Of a DNA stretch of 11,320 bases, positions 1-7,280 are shown one piece after another (position 1 is the stretch's first letter; every line of letters starts with the position of its first letter). The position numbers and the translations under genes were made by a program. The stretch lies in assembly GCA_018400545.1 (NCBI GenBank), contig JAGYLT010000046.1:1-11320 (forward strand), in the 5' to 3' direction. This DNA comes from Bacteroidales bacterium (GTDB lineage Bacteria > Bacteroidota > Bacteroidia > Bacteroidales > 4484-276). The notes under the pieces were generated by a model, which saw nothing but the letters and a program-made list of their open reading frames with translations, searched no databases and was not told the DNA's origin.

Positions 1-404
1 CGGTTTCGGGTATCACCTGCAAAGTGAATTTCAATATCAATCGAAGTAATAGCGACCGGTGGCCTGCTCCCGATTCTGATGTACGGATCAAAACGGATTT
101 GCAGGATTTCCTGGTTCCGGATGTTCATTGTCCAGACAGTGTCGATGAACTGATGGCTCAGGAATCTGGATTTAAGATAGGATTGGCCTATGGAAAAGCC
201 CGTCACTGTCAGGCTTTCGTATGCTTTTCCTTCCGGGACGAAATAGTTAACCACATTTCCTTCGAGGCCCGTTTTTGACAGGTTACACCGTAGCTCAGCC
301 TTGTCTGAATTTTTTTGAGTAATGGGTTTTCCAGTGAATCGGGCGGATAGCTGACTACTCAGCATGAGTAGCATAATGATTAAAAAACCGATGCGTACTT
401 TCAT
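1..404 (-). CDS. Exported protein of unknown function, N-terminal part only (runs off left edge)
   Basis: Reading the minus strand from the ATG at 404-402, the frame stays open for 134 codons to the window edge, so the 3' end is missing. The first 20 residues or so form a signal peptide: MKVR, a hydrophobic run (IGFLIIMLLML), then a likely cleavage after SSQLSA. The mature part is polar with alternating hydrophobic residues (for example NVVNYFVPEG, LQIRFDP, SIDIEIHF), as expected of a beta-rich secreted or outer-membrane-associated domain. I do not recognise the family. The N-terminal region of a large T9SS-linked peptidase or PorU-like protein is one possibility, but no catalytic motif lies in the visible part. 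A TATATTTG box lies 58 bp upstream on the same strand, and the gene diverges from the lipoprotein gene at 478. The open frame, signal peptide and promoter make it a real gene; its function is open. Confidence 0.72.
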   Translation of the reverse strand, partial: MKVRIGFLIIMLLMLSSQLSARFTGKPITQKNSDKAELRCNLSKTGLEGNVVNYFVPEGKAYESLTVTGFSIGQSYLKSRFLSHQFIDTVWTMNIRNQEILQIRFDPYIRIGSRPPVAITSIDIEIHFAGDTRN

Positions 405-445
405 AACTTGTTCGTTTTTTCCTGAATTTCGTTTTGGGGATTTTA

Positions 446-453
446 TAATTTTG
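446..453 (+). promoter_or_regulatory. Candidate Bacteroidota -7 box for the PKD lipoprotein gene
   Basis: TAATTTTG matches the Bacteroidota primary sigma -7 consensus TAnnTTTG. It ends 24 bp before the ATG at 478, giving a leader of roughly 20 nt. No good TTTG lies at the expected -33 distance; the nearest (433-436) is too close. Supported by motif and position only. Confidence 0.4.
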
Positions 454-461
454 CAACCAAA

Positions 462-469
462 CAAATATA
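462..469 (-). promoter_or_regulatory. Candidate Bacteroidota -7 box for the truncated exported-protein gene
   Basis: On the minus strand 469-462 reads TATATTTG, an exact TAnnTTTG match. A T-rich stretch about 19 nt upstream could act as a weak -33 element, but it is not TTTG. The implied start point is around 457, giving a leader of about 50 nt before the ATG at 404. It lies 8 bp from the plus-strand box at 446-453, so the two promoters would compete for the same DNA. Confidence 0.4.
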
Positions 470-477
470 CGATTATT

Positions 478-807
478 ATGCATATTTTAAAAAAGATTTT
501 ACCATTTGTTGCTGTAATTGCCTTACTGGTGTGGGCCGGATGCAACAAGGATGATGATGACAACAACACGCCGGTTGCCTCTTTTAGTTACGCACTCACA
601 GGTGTTCCCGGGGAAGTACAGTTTACAAACCAGAGCCAGAATGCCCAGATTTACGAATGGGATTTTGGTAATGGAAACAAAAGTACAATAACCAGCCCAA
701 GCCACACCTACGACGAAAATGATGACTTCATCGTAACGCTAAAAGCAACCGGCAACGGCCAAACGGTCTCGGTGAGTGATACGGTAACAGTTAACAACGT
801 TCCATAA
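478..807 (+). CDS. Small surface lipoprotein with one PKD domain
   Basis: This 109-residue protein has a short lipoprotein signal peptide: MHILKK, a hydrophobic core, then the lipobox VWAGC with the lipidated Cys at residue 22. The residues after it, NKDDDDNN, fit the Bacteroidota lipoprotein export signal (C-x-K followed by acidic residues), which in Capnocytophaga and Bacteroides sends lipoproteins to the outer face of the outer membrane. Residues about 31-107 form a single PKD domain, with the hallmark YEWDFGNG near the middle and SPSHTY following, as in the usual W-x-F-G-(D/N)-G and H-x-Y pattern. PKD folds are Ig-like and usually mediate binding or spacing; no catalytic domain is present, so the ligand is unknown. 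An upstream in-frame ATG at 364 was rejected because it would bury the signal peptide and lies inside the divergent gene. A strong terminator follows at once, so the gene is monocistronic. Confidence 0.85.
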   Translation: MHILKKILPFVAVIALLVWAGCNKDDDDNNTPVASFSYALTGVPGEVQFTNQSQNAQIYEWDFGNGNKSTITSPSHTYDENDDFIVTLKATGNGQTVSVSDTVTVNNVP

Positions 808-841
808 AAAAAACGCCTTGAATATTCAAGGCGTTTTTTTT
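806..841. terminator. Bidirectional intrinsic terminator, perfect 36-bp palindrome
   Basis: Positions 806-841 are a perfect inverted repeat centred between 823 and 824. The GC-rich core is ACGCCTTGAA/TTCAAGGCGT, flanked by A-runs on the left and T-runs on the right. It gives a hairpin followed by a U-tract on either strand. It starts inside the TAA stop of the lipoprotein gene and ends 11 bp before the stop of the convergent phosphohexomutase gene, so it can terminate both. Confidence 0.9.
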
Positions 842-852
842 TAGATTGATTT

Positions 853-2595
853 TTATTTCAATTTCAAATCCTTAATCACAGCATCAATTTTCTTTTCAAG
901 CTTGTCATTCACTTCATCAAATTTATCTTTTGATGGCAGATCATCCTTCACACCAAAATAAAACTTAATCTTCGGCTCCGTACCTGAAGGGCGCATGCTG
1001 ATTTTGGTTCCGTCGGCAGTAAAAAACTGAAGTACGTTCGACTGGGGCAGGTCGATCTTTTTCTGCTTACCGGTGGCCAGGTCTTTTTCCTTGCTGTCGA
1101 GGTAATCCTTGATCATGATCACATCCGAGCCATCGATCTTTTTCGGAGGCTTCGTCCTGAAGTTTTCCATCATTTTTTGGATTTCCTCGGCACCCGATTT
1201 TCCTTTTTTGGTCACCGAAAGCAATCTTTCTTTATAGAAGCCAAATTCCATATAAATATCTATGAGCAGGTCGAAGAAACTCTTCTGGTTGTTGGCTGCC
1301 CAGGCAGTTACTTCGGCAATCATTGCACAGGAAGCCACCGCATCTTTATCCCTAACAAAATCACCAATCATATAACCGTAACTTTCTTCGCCACCGGCAA
1401 TAAAAGTTTTCTTGCCCTCATTTTCCCTGATCTTATCAGCTATCCACTTAAATCCGGTGAGCACATCGTAGTATTCAACGCCGTATTTTTTGGCGATATC
1501 CACCAGCAATTCTGTGGTAACTATAGTTTTTACGATAAATTCTTTGCCGGTAAGCTTATCCTTTTTATCCCACATCATCAGCAGGTAGTAAATCAACACA
1601 GATGCGGTTTGATTTCCATTGAGCAACACCAGGTCGTCGTTCAGGTTTTTCACGGCTATCCCTACCCTGTCGGCATCCGGGTCAGTAGCCATCACGAGTT
1701 CGGCATCCACCTTCCGGGCCTTGTCTATTGCCATTTTCAGTGCGGCAGGTTCTTCGGGGTTAGGCGAAATTACTGTTGGAAAATTTCCATCGGTAACATC
1801 CTGTTGATACACCTTAAAAACATTTTCGAAGCCAAACATATCCAGTGCTTTGGGCACCAGATGCACACCCGTTCCGTGCAGGGGCGTGTAGATCAGCTTC
1901 AGTTCCGACTGGCGTTTGTTTGAGCCGGGTGAAACCGAAAGTTTTTGAATTTCTGCAAGATAAAGGTCATCAATCTCCTCACCGATCATGATGATATTTT
2001 CTTCGACACCGTCGAATTTTACATCTTTTACCTTGATCTTTTTAACTTCTTCAATCACATTCTTATCGTGCGGAGGGATCATCTGGGCACCATCGTTCCA
2101 ATATGCCTTATATCCGTTGTATTCCTTCGGATTGTGAGATGCTGTTATCATCACCCCGGTGTGACAATTGAAATGCCTGATAGCGAAAGAGAGTTCGGGA
2201 GTTGGACGTAAAGCATCAAACAGGTAAACTTTAAATCCGTTGGCAGAAAACACATCCGCCACTACCTTTGCGAATTCATCGCTTTTAATCCGGCAGTCGT
2301 AGGCAATGGCTGCCCTGAGTTCCTTCTCTTTGGGATAAACCTTTTTAAGATAATTGGCAATACCCTGTGTGGCGGCACCCACCGTATATTTATTCATCCG
2401 GTTTGTGCCTACGCCAATTATACCGCGTAATCCGCCCGTACCAAACTCAAGGTCGCGATAAAACGATTCCGTAAGTTCTTCCGGATTATTGTCTATCAAA
2501 TCCCGAACGGTTTCTTTGGTTTCTTTGTCGTAATCTCCGCTAAGCCATTCTTTTGCGCTTTCCAATACTTGTTGATCAATCTGCTTTTTTGCCAT
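853..2595 (-). CDS. Phospho-sugar mutase (phosphoglucomutase/phosphomannomutase family)
   Basis: This 580-residue cytoplasmic enzyme interconverts hexose 6-phosphate and hexose 1-phosphate, feeding glucose-1-P or mannose-1-P into nucleotide-sugar synthesis or glycogen metabolism. All four alpha-D-phosphohexomutase signatures are intact: the phosphoserine loop TASHNPKEYNGYK (Ser153), the Mg-binding loop DPDADR (305-310), the sugar-specificity loop GGEESYGY (401-408) and the phosphate-binding loop RPSGTEPK (535-542). The length and the 'NGYKAYW' variant match the PgcA/PGM2 subgroup (B. subtilis PgcA is about this size) rather than the shorter ManB/GlmM enzymes. Whether glucose or mannose is preferred cannot be read from the sequence. 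The ATG at 2595 follows the upstream T9SS-cargo stop codon by 1 bp (TGA-T-ATG) and there is no Shine-Dalgarno sequence, so it is translated from the same transcript. It ends at the shared terminator 806-841. Confidence 0.95.
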   Translation of the reverse strand: MAKKQIDQQVLESAKEWLSGDYDKETKETVRDLIDNNPEELTESFYRDLEFGTGGLRGIIGVGTNRMNKYTVGAATQGIANYLKKVYPKEKELRAAIAYDCRIKSDEFAKVVADVFSANGFKVYLFDALRPTPELSFAIRHFNCHTGVMITASHNPKEYNGYKAYWNDGAQMIPPHDKNVIEEVKKIKVKDVKFDGVEENIIMIGEEIDDLYLAEIQKLSVSPGSNKRQSELKLIYTPLHGTGVHLVPKALDMFGFENVFKVYQQDVTDGNFPTVISPNPEEPAALKMAIDKARKVDAELVMATDPDADRVGIAVKNLNDDLVLLNGNQTASVLIYYLLMMWDKKDKLTGKEFIVKTIVTTELLVDIAKKYGVEYYDVLTGFKWIADKIRENEGKKTFIAGGEESYGYMIGDFVRDKDAVASCAMIAEVTAWAANNQKSFFDLLIDIYMEFGFYKERLLSVTKKGKSGAEEIQKMMENFRTKPPKKIDGSDVIMIKDYLDSKEKDLATGKQKKIDLPQSNVLQFFTADGTKISMRPSGTEPKIKFYFGVKDDLPSKDKFDEVNDKLEKKIDAVIKDLKLK

Positions 2596-2596
2596 A

Positions 2597-4144
2597 TCAA
2601 TATTTAATTAACTTTTTATGAATCATTTTTTGTTTTGTTTTTAGCTGCACAAAATAAATCCCGCCCGGCATCTGTCCGATATCCAATCGCAAGGGCATGT
2701 TCGGGTATAATGTAATTCCTTCCATCCTGAATCGCTGCCCGGCCATATTGTATATCAAGACATCGCATTCCGCAAGTAAATCAGGGCTGGACAAATATAT
2801 AAAGTCCGATGCAGGATTGGGATATACCGACAGCTTTTCGATGGTTACCGGTTCTTCAATTCCGGTGATGGTATCGATCACATAAAACATTTCAGTCCCA
2901 ACAATCTGTCCGTCAAGATCATCAATTATATACAGATCATAATATCCAGGTATAGCATTGGCTGAGATGTTAAAATTAACTTCGAGCTGCTCATCACCAT
3001 ATATTTGAATGCCCTGGCTGTAAATATTCTGGAACGAACCGGATTTCTTCATATATGCATTTAACGTTTGTGCCCAGTCGAACCAGGTATTTTGCGTAAA
3101 TACATTCACTTCAAGGAAATCACCCTGATAAGCCGAATCGGGATCCATGTACAGGATTTCCGGTTCAACCTGGCTTTCTTCCAGGAAGAAAGCATCCTCC
3201 AAAACTATTTCGCCATCCAGATTATTCATTACATGCAGATCATAATATCCGGGCGTACTCACATAAGGCAGAATTATGGTACCCTGCATATGCTGATTAT
3301 TCAGCACCTCATACTCCAGACCAATCATCTGGTTTGAAGCATTCATCAGCCAGGCCATGATTCCTGAAGCATCCAAAAAGTGGGTATTTTCGCCGTAAAC
3401 GTCAAAATTCAGCATGGTACCGGCTATTCCTCCGGGCGGATCTATTCCGGTTAAAGTTGGTACCAATCCAGGCAGAAGGGTGAACGCATTGTCGAGATAC
3501 AAGGTGCCATCAATGTAATTATCCACTCTTAAATCGTAAAGGCCGGAAGGATGATACAACCCAAAAGAAAAGTGTGCACTGATCTCCGTATCGCTTAAAA
3601 CCTGGTTGTATTGCGGATAAATTGTGAGGGTTCCCTGCTGCAGTGCCACCGTAGTGGTACTGGCCTGGAAATGGGTATGCTGCCCGGAAATAACAACGTC
3701 CAAAACCTCGCCCTGTGTACCTTCATCAGGATCGATGCTTACGAGTTCGGGCTGAACCGGGTTTTCAAGAATCTCAAAAGCATCATAGAGATACATGTTC
3801 CCGTCGATACTGTTTGATACGCGCAAATCATAATCGCCCGGTTCATGACCGTAGGAAAGTGAAAAAGTGGCATAAAGAATCTCATTGCCACCAAACCCTA
3901 TTTCCTGAGGCATAATGATGGTTGCTGTGCCCTGCTGCAGGTTTACCGAAAGAGCGGTAGCCTGAATAAAATGTGTGCCCTGTCCTGAAATAGTAAGGTC
4001 AAGGGTTTCTCCCTGCATCCCTTCATCGGGATCAACACCAGTGAGGTATTGCGCTGATAATCCGGTGGAAAATATAATCAGAACAAAGGCTATGATCATG
4101 GTTTTGATCACCTTTATTCCAATTCGAAATTTATTGTTTTTCAT
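2597..4144 (-). CDS. Secreted four-repeat IPT/TIG-like protein with T9SS type A sorting domain
   Basis: This 515-residue secreted protein has four parts. Residues 1-31 are a signal peptide with a long basic n-region, a hydrophobic core (MIIAFVLIIF) and probable cleavage after GLSA. Residues 33-424 are four tandem repeats of 97-100 residues. Residues 425-437 are a linker. Residues about 438-515 are a C-terminal T9SS type A sorting domain, with the opening VYPNPASDFIYL, the middle VLIYNMAGQ and the end GGIYFVQLKTKQKMIHKKL. The protein should cross the inner membrane by Sec and the outer membrane by T9SS, where the tail is normally removed by the PorU sortase and the cargo released or attached to A-LPS. 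Each repeat opens like an IPT/TIG (Ig-like) domain (P-x-x-G-x-x-G-x-x-L). No catalytic motif is visible, so an adhesive or structural role is inferred. It is the first gene of a unit with the phosphohexomutase downstream. Confidence 0.87.
   Translation of the reverse strand: MKNNKFRIGIKVIKTMIIAFVLIIFSTGLSAQYLTGVDPDEGMQGETLDLTISGQGTHFIQATALSVNLQQGTATIIMPQEIGFGGNEILYATFSLSYGHEPGDYDLRVSNSIDGNMYLYDAFEILENPVQPELVSIDPDEGTQGEVLDVVISGQHTHFQASTTTVALQQGTLTIYPQYNQVLSDTEISAHFSFGLYHPSGLYDLRVDNYIDGTLYLDNAFTLLPGLVPTLTGIDPPGGIAGTMLNFDVYGENTHFLDASGIMAWLMNASNQMIGLEYEVLNNQHMQGTIILPYVSTPGYYDLHVMNNLDGEIVLEDAFFLEESQVEPEILYMDPDSAYQGDFLEVNVFTQNTWFDWAQTLNAYMKKSGSFQNIYSQGIQIYGDEQLEVNFNISANAIPGYYDLYIIDDLDGQIVGTEMFYVIDTITGIEEPVTIEKLSVYPNPASDFIYLSSPDLLAECDVLIYNMAGQRFRMEGITLYPNMPLRLDIGQMPGGIYFVQLKTKQKMIHKKLIKY
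2873..4048 (-). repeat. Four tandem ~98-residue protein repeats in the T9SS cargo
   Basis: The repeats start at residues 33, 133, 230 and 329 of the cargo protein. Each begins with a (V/I/M)DP-(D/P)-x-(G/A)-x-x-G-x-x-L segment, followed by a T-(H/W)-F motif at residues 57-59, 157-159, 254-256 and 353-355. Each ends with P-(G/S)-x-YDL-x-(V/I)-x-(N/D)-x-(I/L)-DG and then a hydrophobic strand (the first three end in AF). Repeats 1 and 2 are the most alike; repeat 4 has drifted (TWF for THF, MF for AF). DNA identity between units is modest, so the duplications are old. Confidence 0.85.
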
Positions 4145-4197
4145 GACTTGTTGTTGGTTAATGCGTTAAACATCTGCAAATTAGCAACATGTATTGA

Positions 4198-4229
4198 CAA
4201 AGGTACAAAAATAGTTCAGGGACTGTAAA
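4198..4229 (-). promoter_or_regulatory. Promoter of the T9SS cargo–phosphohexomutase unit
   Basis: The minus strand reads TACCTTTG at 4205-4198, an exact TAnnTTTG -7 box. Twenty bases upstream, at 4229-4226, is TTTA, one mismatch from the TTTG -33 element. The implied start near 4193 leaves a leader of about 50 nt before the ATG at 4144. The box lies in the 116-bp gap after the O-antigen ligase-family gene, in which no terminator hairpin was seen, so some read-through from the sugar operon is also possible. Confidence 0.55.
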
Positions 4230-4260
4230 GCTTTTTATCAAAAAAAATCAAAATAGCATG

Positions 4261-6417
4261 TTAATCATTGTTTAAGTATTTTTCGCGCAAATAATTTGCC
4301 CGGCTACTGTCGATGGTTTTATCCACTTTTTCGAGCATATATATCGATTCGATGATCAACTGATTTTCAAGGGGCACCCCATCAAAAACCGATTGCTCAT
4401 GCACCTTTACCATCCAGTCGTTGGAGTTGCGAATTCGCGTGAGCGTAACTTCAAGATCACGATCATCAACATCATTTTTCAGGTTTTCCACAATTCTGTA
4501 AACCAGTGTTGTAACCACTTTTCTGTAGTTGGGATGATCTTTGATTTTCTTCGCATTTCGCAATACCAGGTAGGCCGAATCCACTTTGTGAATATTAAAG
4601 AGCGACGAGCTCAGATTAATAACAGCATCATTGAATTCCGGCGAAATCCTGGCAGCCTCTTTAAACAGCTTTATCGCTTTTTTGTAATCCTGATGGGTTC
4701 CGTATATGGTTCCCAGATTATTCAGCACGTGCATATGCCAGGGATTGGCATCATAAGCCAATTCAAAATCCCGCAAAGCTTTTTGCTTATCTCCAATGTT
4801 ATACCACGACAGGCCGCTGTACCACCGCAAAGGGGTAGCTGTCGGATCCAGCCTTGTAAAAAAGTCATCCGACTGTTCTATTTCATCGATAACCTTTTGC
4901 CATTTGGTATCGATTCGCTCCCGGAGGGCAATGCGCAAATGATACTCACTTTGCATTTTCCTGATTCCGACGTAAGTTATAAATATGGCAAGCACCAGAT
5001 AAAACCACAACATTTTCCGTGGTTTTTGCAAGGAAGCATCTTTCGCCTGATTTGTTGTTTGATGATGCATTGTCACCGTTGCGGCAAATACCAGTGATAA
5101 AATCAGCGCATGGACGGGACGTTCGGACGGGAAACTCAGCATCGCCACTATGCCATAACTGATCATAAAAAAGAACAAGGTCAGGGCAAACAACTTCAAT
5201 TGAACGGATTGGGATTTCCTGATAATCTGAACCTGATAAATTAAGGCCATCAGAAACAGCAATCCATAAAAAATAAAGGCAACGATCCCGTTTTCGGCCA
5301 GCACCCACAGGAAATCGTTATGGGGCCTTTGATAGATGATTTCTCCCTCCGCTGACCGCATGCTTTCGGTGCCGTATTTGGGCAGGTAAATATTCCAGTT
5401 GGCAGTGCCGATGCCGATCACCGGGCTTTCCTTAAACATTTCATAAGATTTCTCCCACAGATGAATACGTTCAATTGCCGAACCAAACCGGTAGTTTTTT
5501 AGGACATAGGTTTGTTTTTCAAACGTTTCGATGGACTGAAACCTGGAGTAAACGGCTATAGAGATCATCACGATCAGCAATCCTCCAAAAAGATATATGC
5601 CGATCCTTCGAAAAACCGGTGTGGAAATCCCAAACTGCTTTTTAAAAATTATGGCCAGTATCAGGCTGAAGACCGTAGCAACCAGCAAAGCCAGCCACAC
5701 CGACTTCACCAGCAGCAGCGTGATCATCACCAGGGAAATGGCAATCAGTACAACGGCAATCATTTTAAAAGCCCTGCGCAACCTGAAAAAAGCCATCAAC
5801 AAAAATGGAATGGTAAAGAGTAAAATCTGAGCGAAAAGATTTCGGTGCGCAAACCAGGAGTTTATGGAATAGGATGTTTCGTGATCGAGTGGCCCGGCAA
5901 TAAACAATTCCACCAATTGAAAAACGCCGCGGGAGAGCGCAATTGCGGAGAACAGCATAAAAATCATCAAAAGAGGACCAAGCATTTTTTGCATATCCCT
6001 AAAAGCCAGGGCAAAGGAAGTGAACATCATAAAAAACAGGAGCACCCTTAAAAACTTATATATGCCTTCTCCCGGATTGATGGACAAAATAACCGAAACA
6101 CCGGTTAAAAGCACAAATGCAAGATAAATCCATACGAACGGATTTTGAATTACCGATACATCAACATTGTTCCGTTTAACCCCGACCAAAAGGTAAATCA
6201 AAAACGGGATTATCAAAACAGAAAAAAACAAGGTACGGGGAACAAGCACCGGATCGAGCACATGCGCTGTGTAAACGAAGGGGGTGGCTAAAAGAAAAAG
6301 AGCCGGAAATATCACATTTGAAGAAATACTTCCGGTTCTAAACGATGGGGCACCGCGGTTTCTTTTCGAATCAGCCTGCTTATCGTGCCCGGTTCTATTT
6401 TTGGTTTTCCGTTTCAT
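4261..6417 (-). CDS. O-antigen ligase/polymerase family membrane protein with C-terminal TPR domain
   Basis: This 718-residue inner-membrane protein is numbered here from the ATG at 6417. A TTG two codons earlier is a less likely start. A basic N-terminus (about 1-33) precedes roughly ten or more hydrophobic segments between residues 35 and 450. A large loop at about 294-375 holds the Wzy_C/O-antigen ligase region, including HLWEKSYEMF, ESPVIGIGTANW and the conserved RPHND (364-368). One more membrane span (about 469-485) leads into a C-terminal domain with two or three TPR-like units (about 530-630, for example WYSGLSWYNIGDKQKALRDF and NLGTIYGTHQDYKKAIKLF). Members use undecaprenyl-linked glycans on the periplasmic side: Wzy polymerises, WaaL ligates to lipid A core, PglL-type enzymes glycosylate proteins. 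Sequence alone does not say which. The start overlaps the upstream rfbD-like gene by 23 bp, so the two are probably translationally coupled. Confidence 0.87.
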   Translation of the reverse strand: MKRKTKNRTGHDKQADSKRNRGAPSFRTGSISSNVIFPALFLLATPFVYTAHVLDPVLVPRTLFFSVLIIPFLIYLLVGVKRNNVDVSVIQNPFVWIYLAFVLLTGVSVILSINPGEGIYKFLRVLLFFMMFTSFALAFRDMQKMLGPLLMIFMLFSAIALSRGVFQLVELFIAGPLDHETSYSINSWFAHRNLFAQILLFTIPFLLMAFFRLRRAFKMIAVVLIAISLVMITLLLVKSVWLALLVATVFSLILAIIFKKQFGISTPVFRRIGIYLFGGLLIVMISIAVYSRFQSIETFEKQTYVLKNYRFGSAIERIHLWEKSYEMFKESPVIGIGTANWNIYLPKYGTESMRSAEGEIIYQRPHNDFLWVLAENGIVAFIFYGLLFLMALIYQVQIIRKSQSVQLKLFALTLFFFMISYGIVAMLSFPSERPVHALILSLVFAATVTMHHQTTNQAKDASLQKPRKMLWFYLVLAIFITYVGIRKMQSEYHLRIALRERIDTKWQKVIDEIEQSDDFFTRLDPTATPLRWYSGLSWYNIGDKQKALRDFELAYDANPWHMHVLNNLGTIYGTHQDYKKAIKLFKEAARISPEFNDAVINLSSSLFNIHKVDSAYLVLRNAKKIKDHPNYRKVVTTLVYRIVENLKNDVDDRDLEVTLTRIRNSNDWMVKVHEQSVFDGVPLENQLIIESIYMLEKVDKTIDSSRANYLREKYLNND

Positions 6418-7279
6418 CGGCAAGGATCAGGCTGATGCATTTTTGCAGGCTGCTGCGCCAGTGTGGAATTTCGGGATGATGGGCCTTTTTAATTTTATCC
6501 TTGGCCATCAGGCTGTAGAATGGACGCTTTGCCGGCAAAGGATAATCTTTGGTTTCGATGGCGTTAACCCTGCAATCGATTCCGGCTATTTCGTGTATGG
6601 CAACTGTAAAATCGTACCAGCTTGCTACGCCATCGTTGGAATAGTGAAAAATCTCCGGTCCCTCCAACTTTTGCCATTCCGGCATCAAATCCAAAATAAG
6701 TTTTGCCAGGTCAGCCGCGTAGGTCGGCGTCCCCACCTGGTCGTAAACCACATTGAGCTCATCGCGTTCGCGCCCGTATTTAATCATCGACTTCACGAAA
6801 TTATTGCCAAAAGAGGAATATAACCAGGAGGTCCTAACCACAACGCTTTTACCTTTTGTTTCCAAAACTTTCTGTTCACCAAGATACTTTGAAGAGGCAT
6901 ATGCCGAAACCGGATCGGGTTTATCATCCTCTTTCAAAGGCTGGAAAGCCGTACCATTAAACACATAATCTGTAGAAACATGAACCAGCAGGGCATCATG
7001 CTTTTTTGCAGCCTGTGCTAAAATGCCCACAGCTTCACCGTTGATCAGATTTGCAATTTGGGGTTCATCTTCGGCTTTGTCAACAGCGGTATAAGCAGCA
7101 GCATTGATGATACAATCAACTTTGTTTTCGCTCAAAAAAGCATCTACAGCATCCGGTTTGGTGATGTTGAGCTCTTCAACGTCAGTAAAAATAAAACTGA
7201 AATCAGGATAATCGTTGGCAAGTTTCCTGATCTCATTGCCGAGTTGGCCATTGCTTCCGGTTACTAAAATATGCATCAT
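6395..7279 (-). CDS. rfbD: dTDP-4-dehydrorhamnose reductase (RfbD/RmlD family)
   Basis: This 294-residue NAD(P)H-dependent short-chain reductase is of normal RmlD length. RmlD carries out the last step of dTDP-L-rhamnose synthesis, reduction of dTDP-4-keto-L-rhamnose. Visible features are the N-terminal Rossmann loop GSNGQLG (8-14), the NAAAYTAVDKAE segment (59-70) typical of the family, STDYVFNGT (102-110), the catalytic Tyr/Lys in YASSK (Tyr127, Lys131) and RTSWLYS (149-155). The start is ATG-ATG (7279 or 7276), one base after the stop of the UDP-glucuronate decarboxylase gene (TAG-T-ATG). Its end overlaps the next gene. No rmlA, rmlB or rmlC lies nearby, so the substrate must be made from another locus, or this enzyme reduces a related keto-sugar. 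The family call is strong; the exact substrate is inferred. Confidence 0.9.
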   Translation of the reverse strand: MMHILVTGSNGQLGNEIRKLANDYPDFSFIFTDVEELNITKPDAVDAFLSENKVDCIINAAAYTAVDKAEDEPQIANLINGEAVGILAQAAKKHDALLVHVSTDYVFNGTAFQPLKEDDKPDPVSAYASSKYLGEQKVLETKGKSVVVRTSWLYSSFGNNFVKSMIKYGRERDELNVVYDQVGTPTYAADLAKLILDLMPEWQKLEGPEIFHYSNDGVASWYDFTVAIHEIAGIDCRVNAIETKDYPLPAKRPFYSLMAKDKIKKAHHPEIPHWRSSLQKCISLILADETENQK

Positions 7280-7280
7280 A

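Noticed and set aside
364..477. N-terminal extension of the PKD lipoprotein to an ATG at 364
   Set aside because: It would place 38 residues before a textbook lipoprotein signal peptide and runs through both candidate promoter boxes and the 5' end of the divergent gene.
1177..1923. A 248-codon plus-strand open frame antisense to the phosphohexomutase gene
   Set aside because: It is fully inside a gene with every catalytic motif intact, its translation has no recognisable domain, and it has no promoter or partner. It is a shadow of the minus-strand codon pattern.
4946..5308. 120-codon minus-strand frame within the O-antigen ligase-family gene
   Set aside because: It overlaps the long membrane-protein frame on the same strand, has no domain or hydrophobic organisation, and is interrupted outside this stretch.
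5512..5823. Gln/His-rich plus-strand frame suggesting a low-complexity protein
   Set aside because: The composition is the reverse complement of Leu/Ile/Val-rich transmembrane codons in the gene on the other strand, a known artefact.
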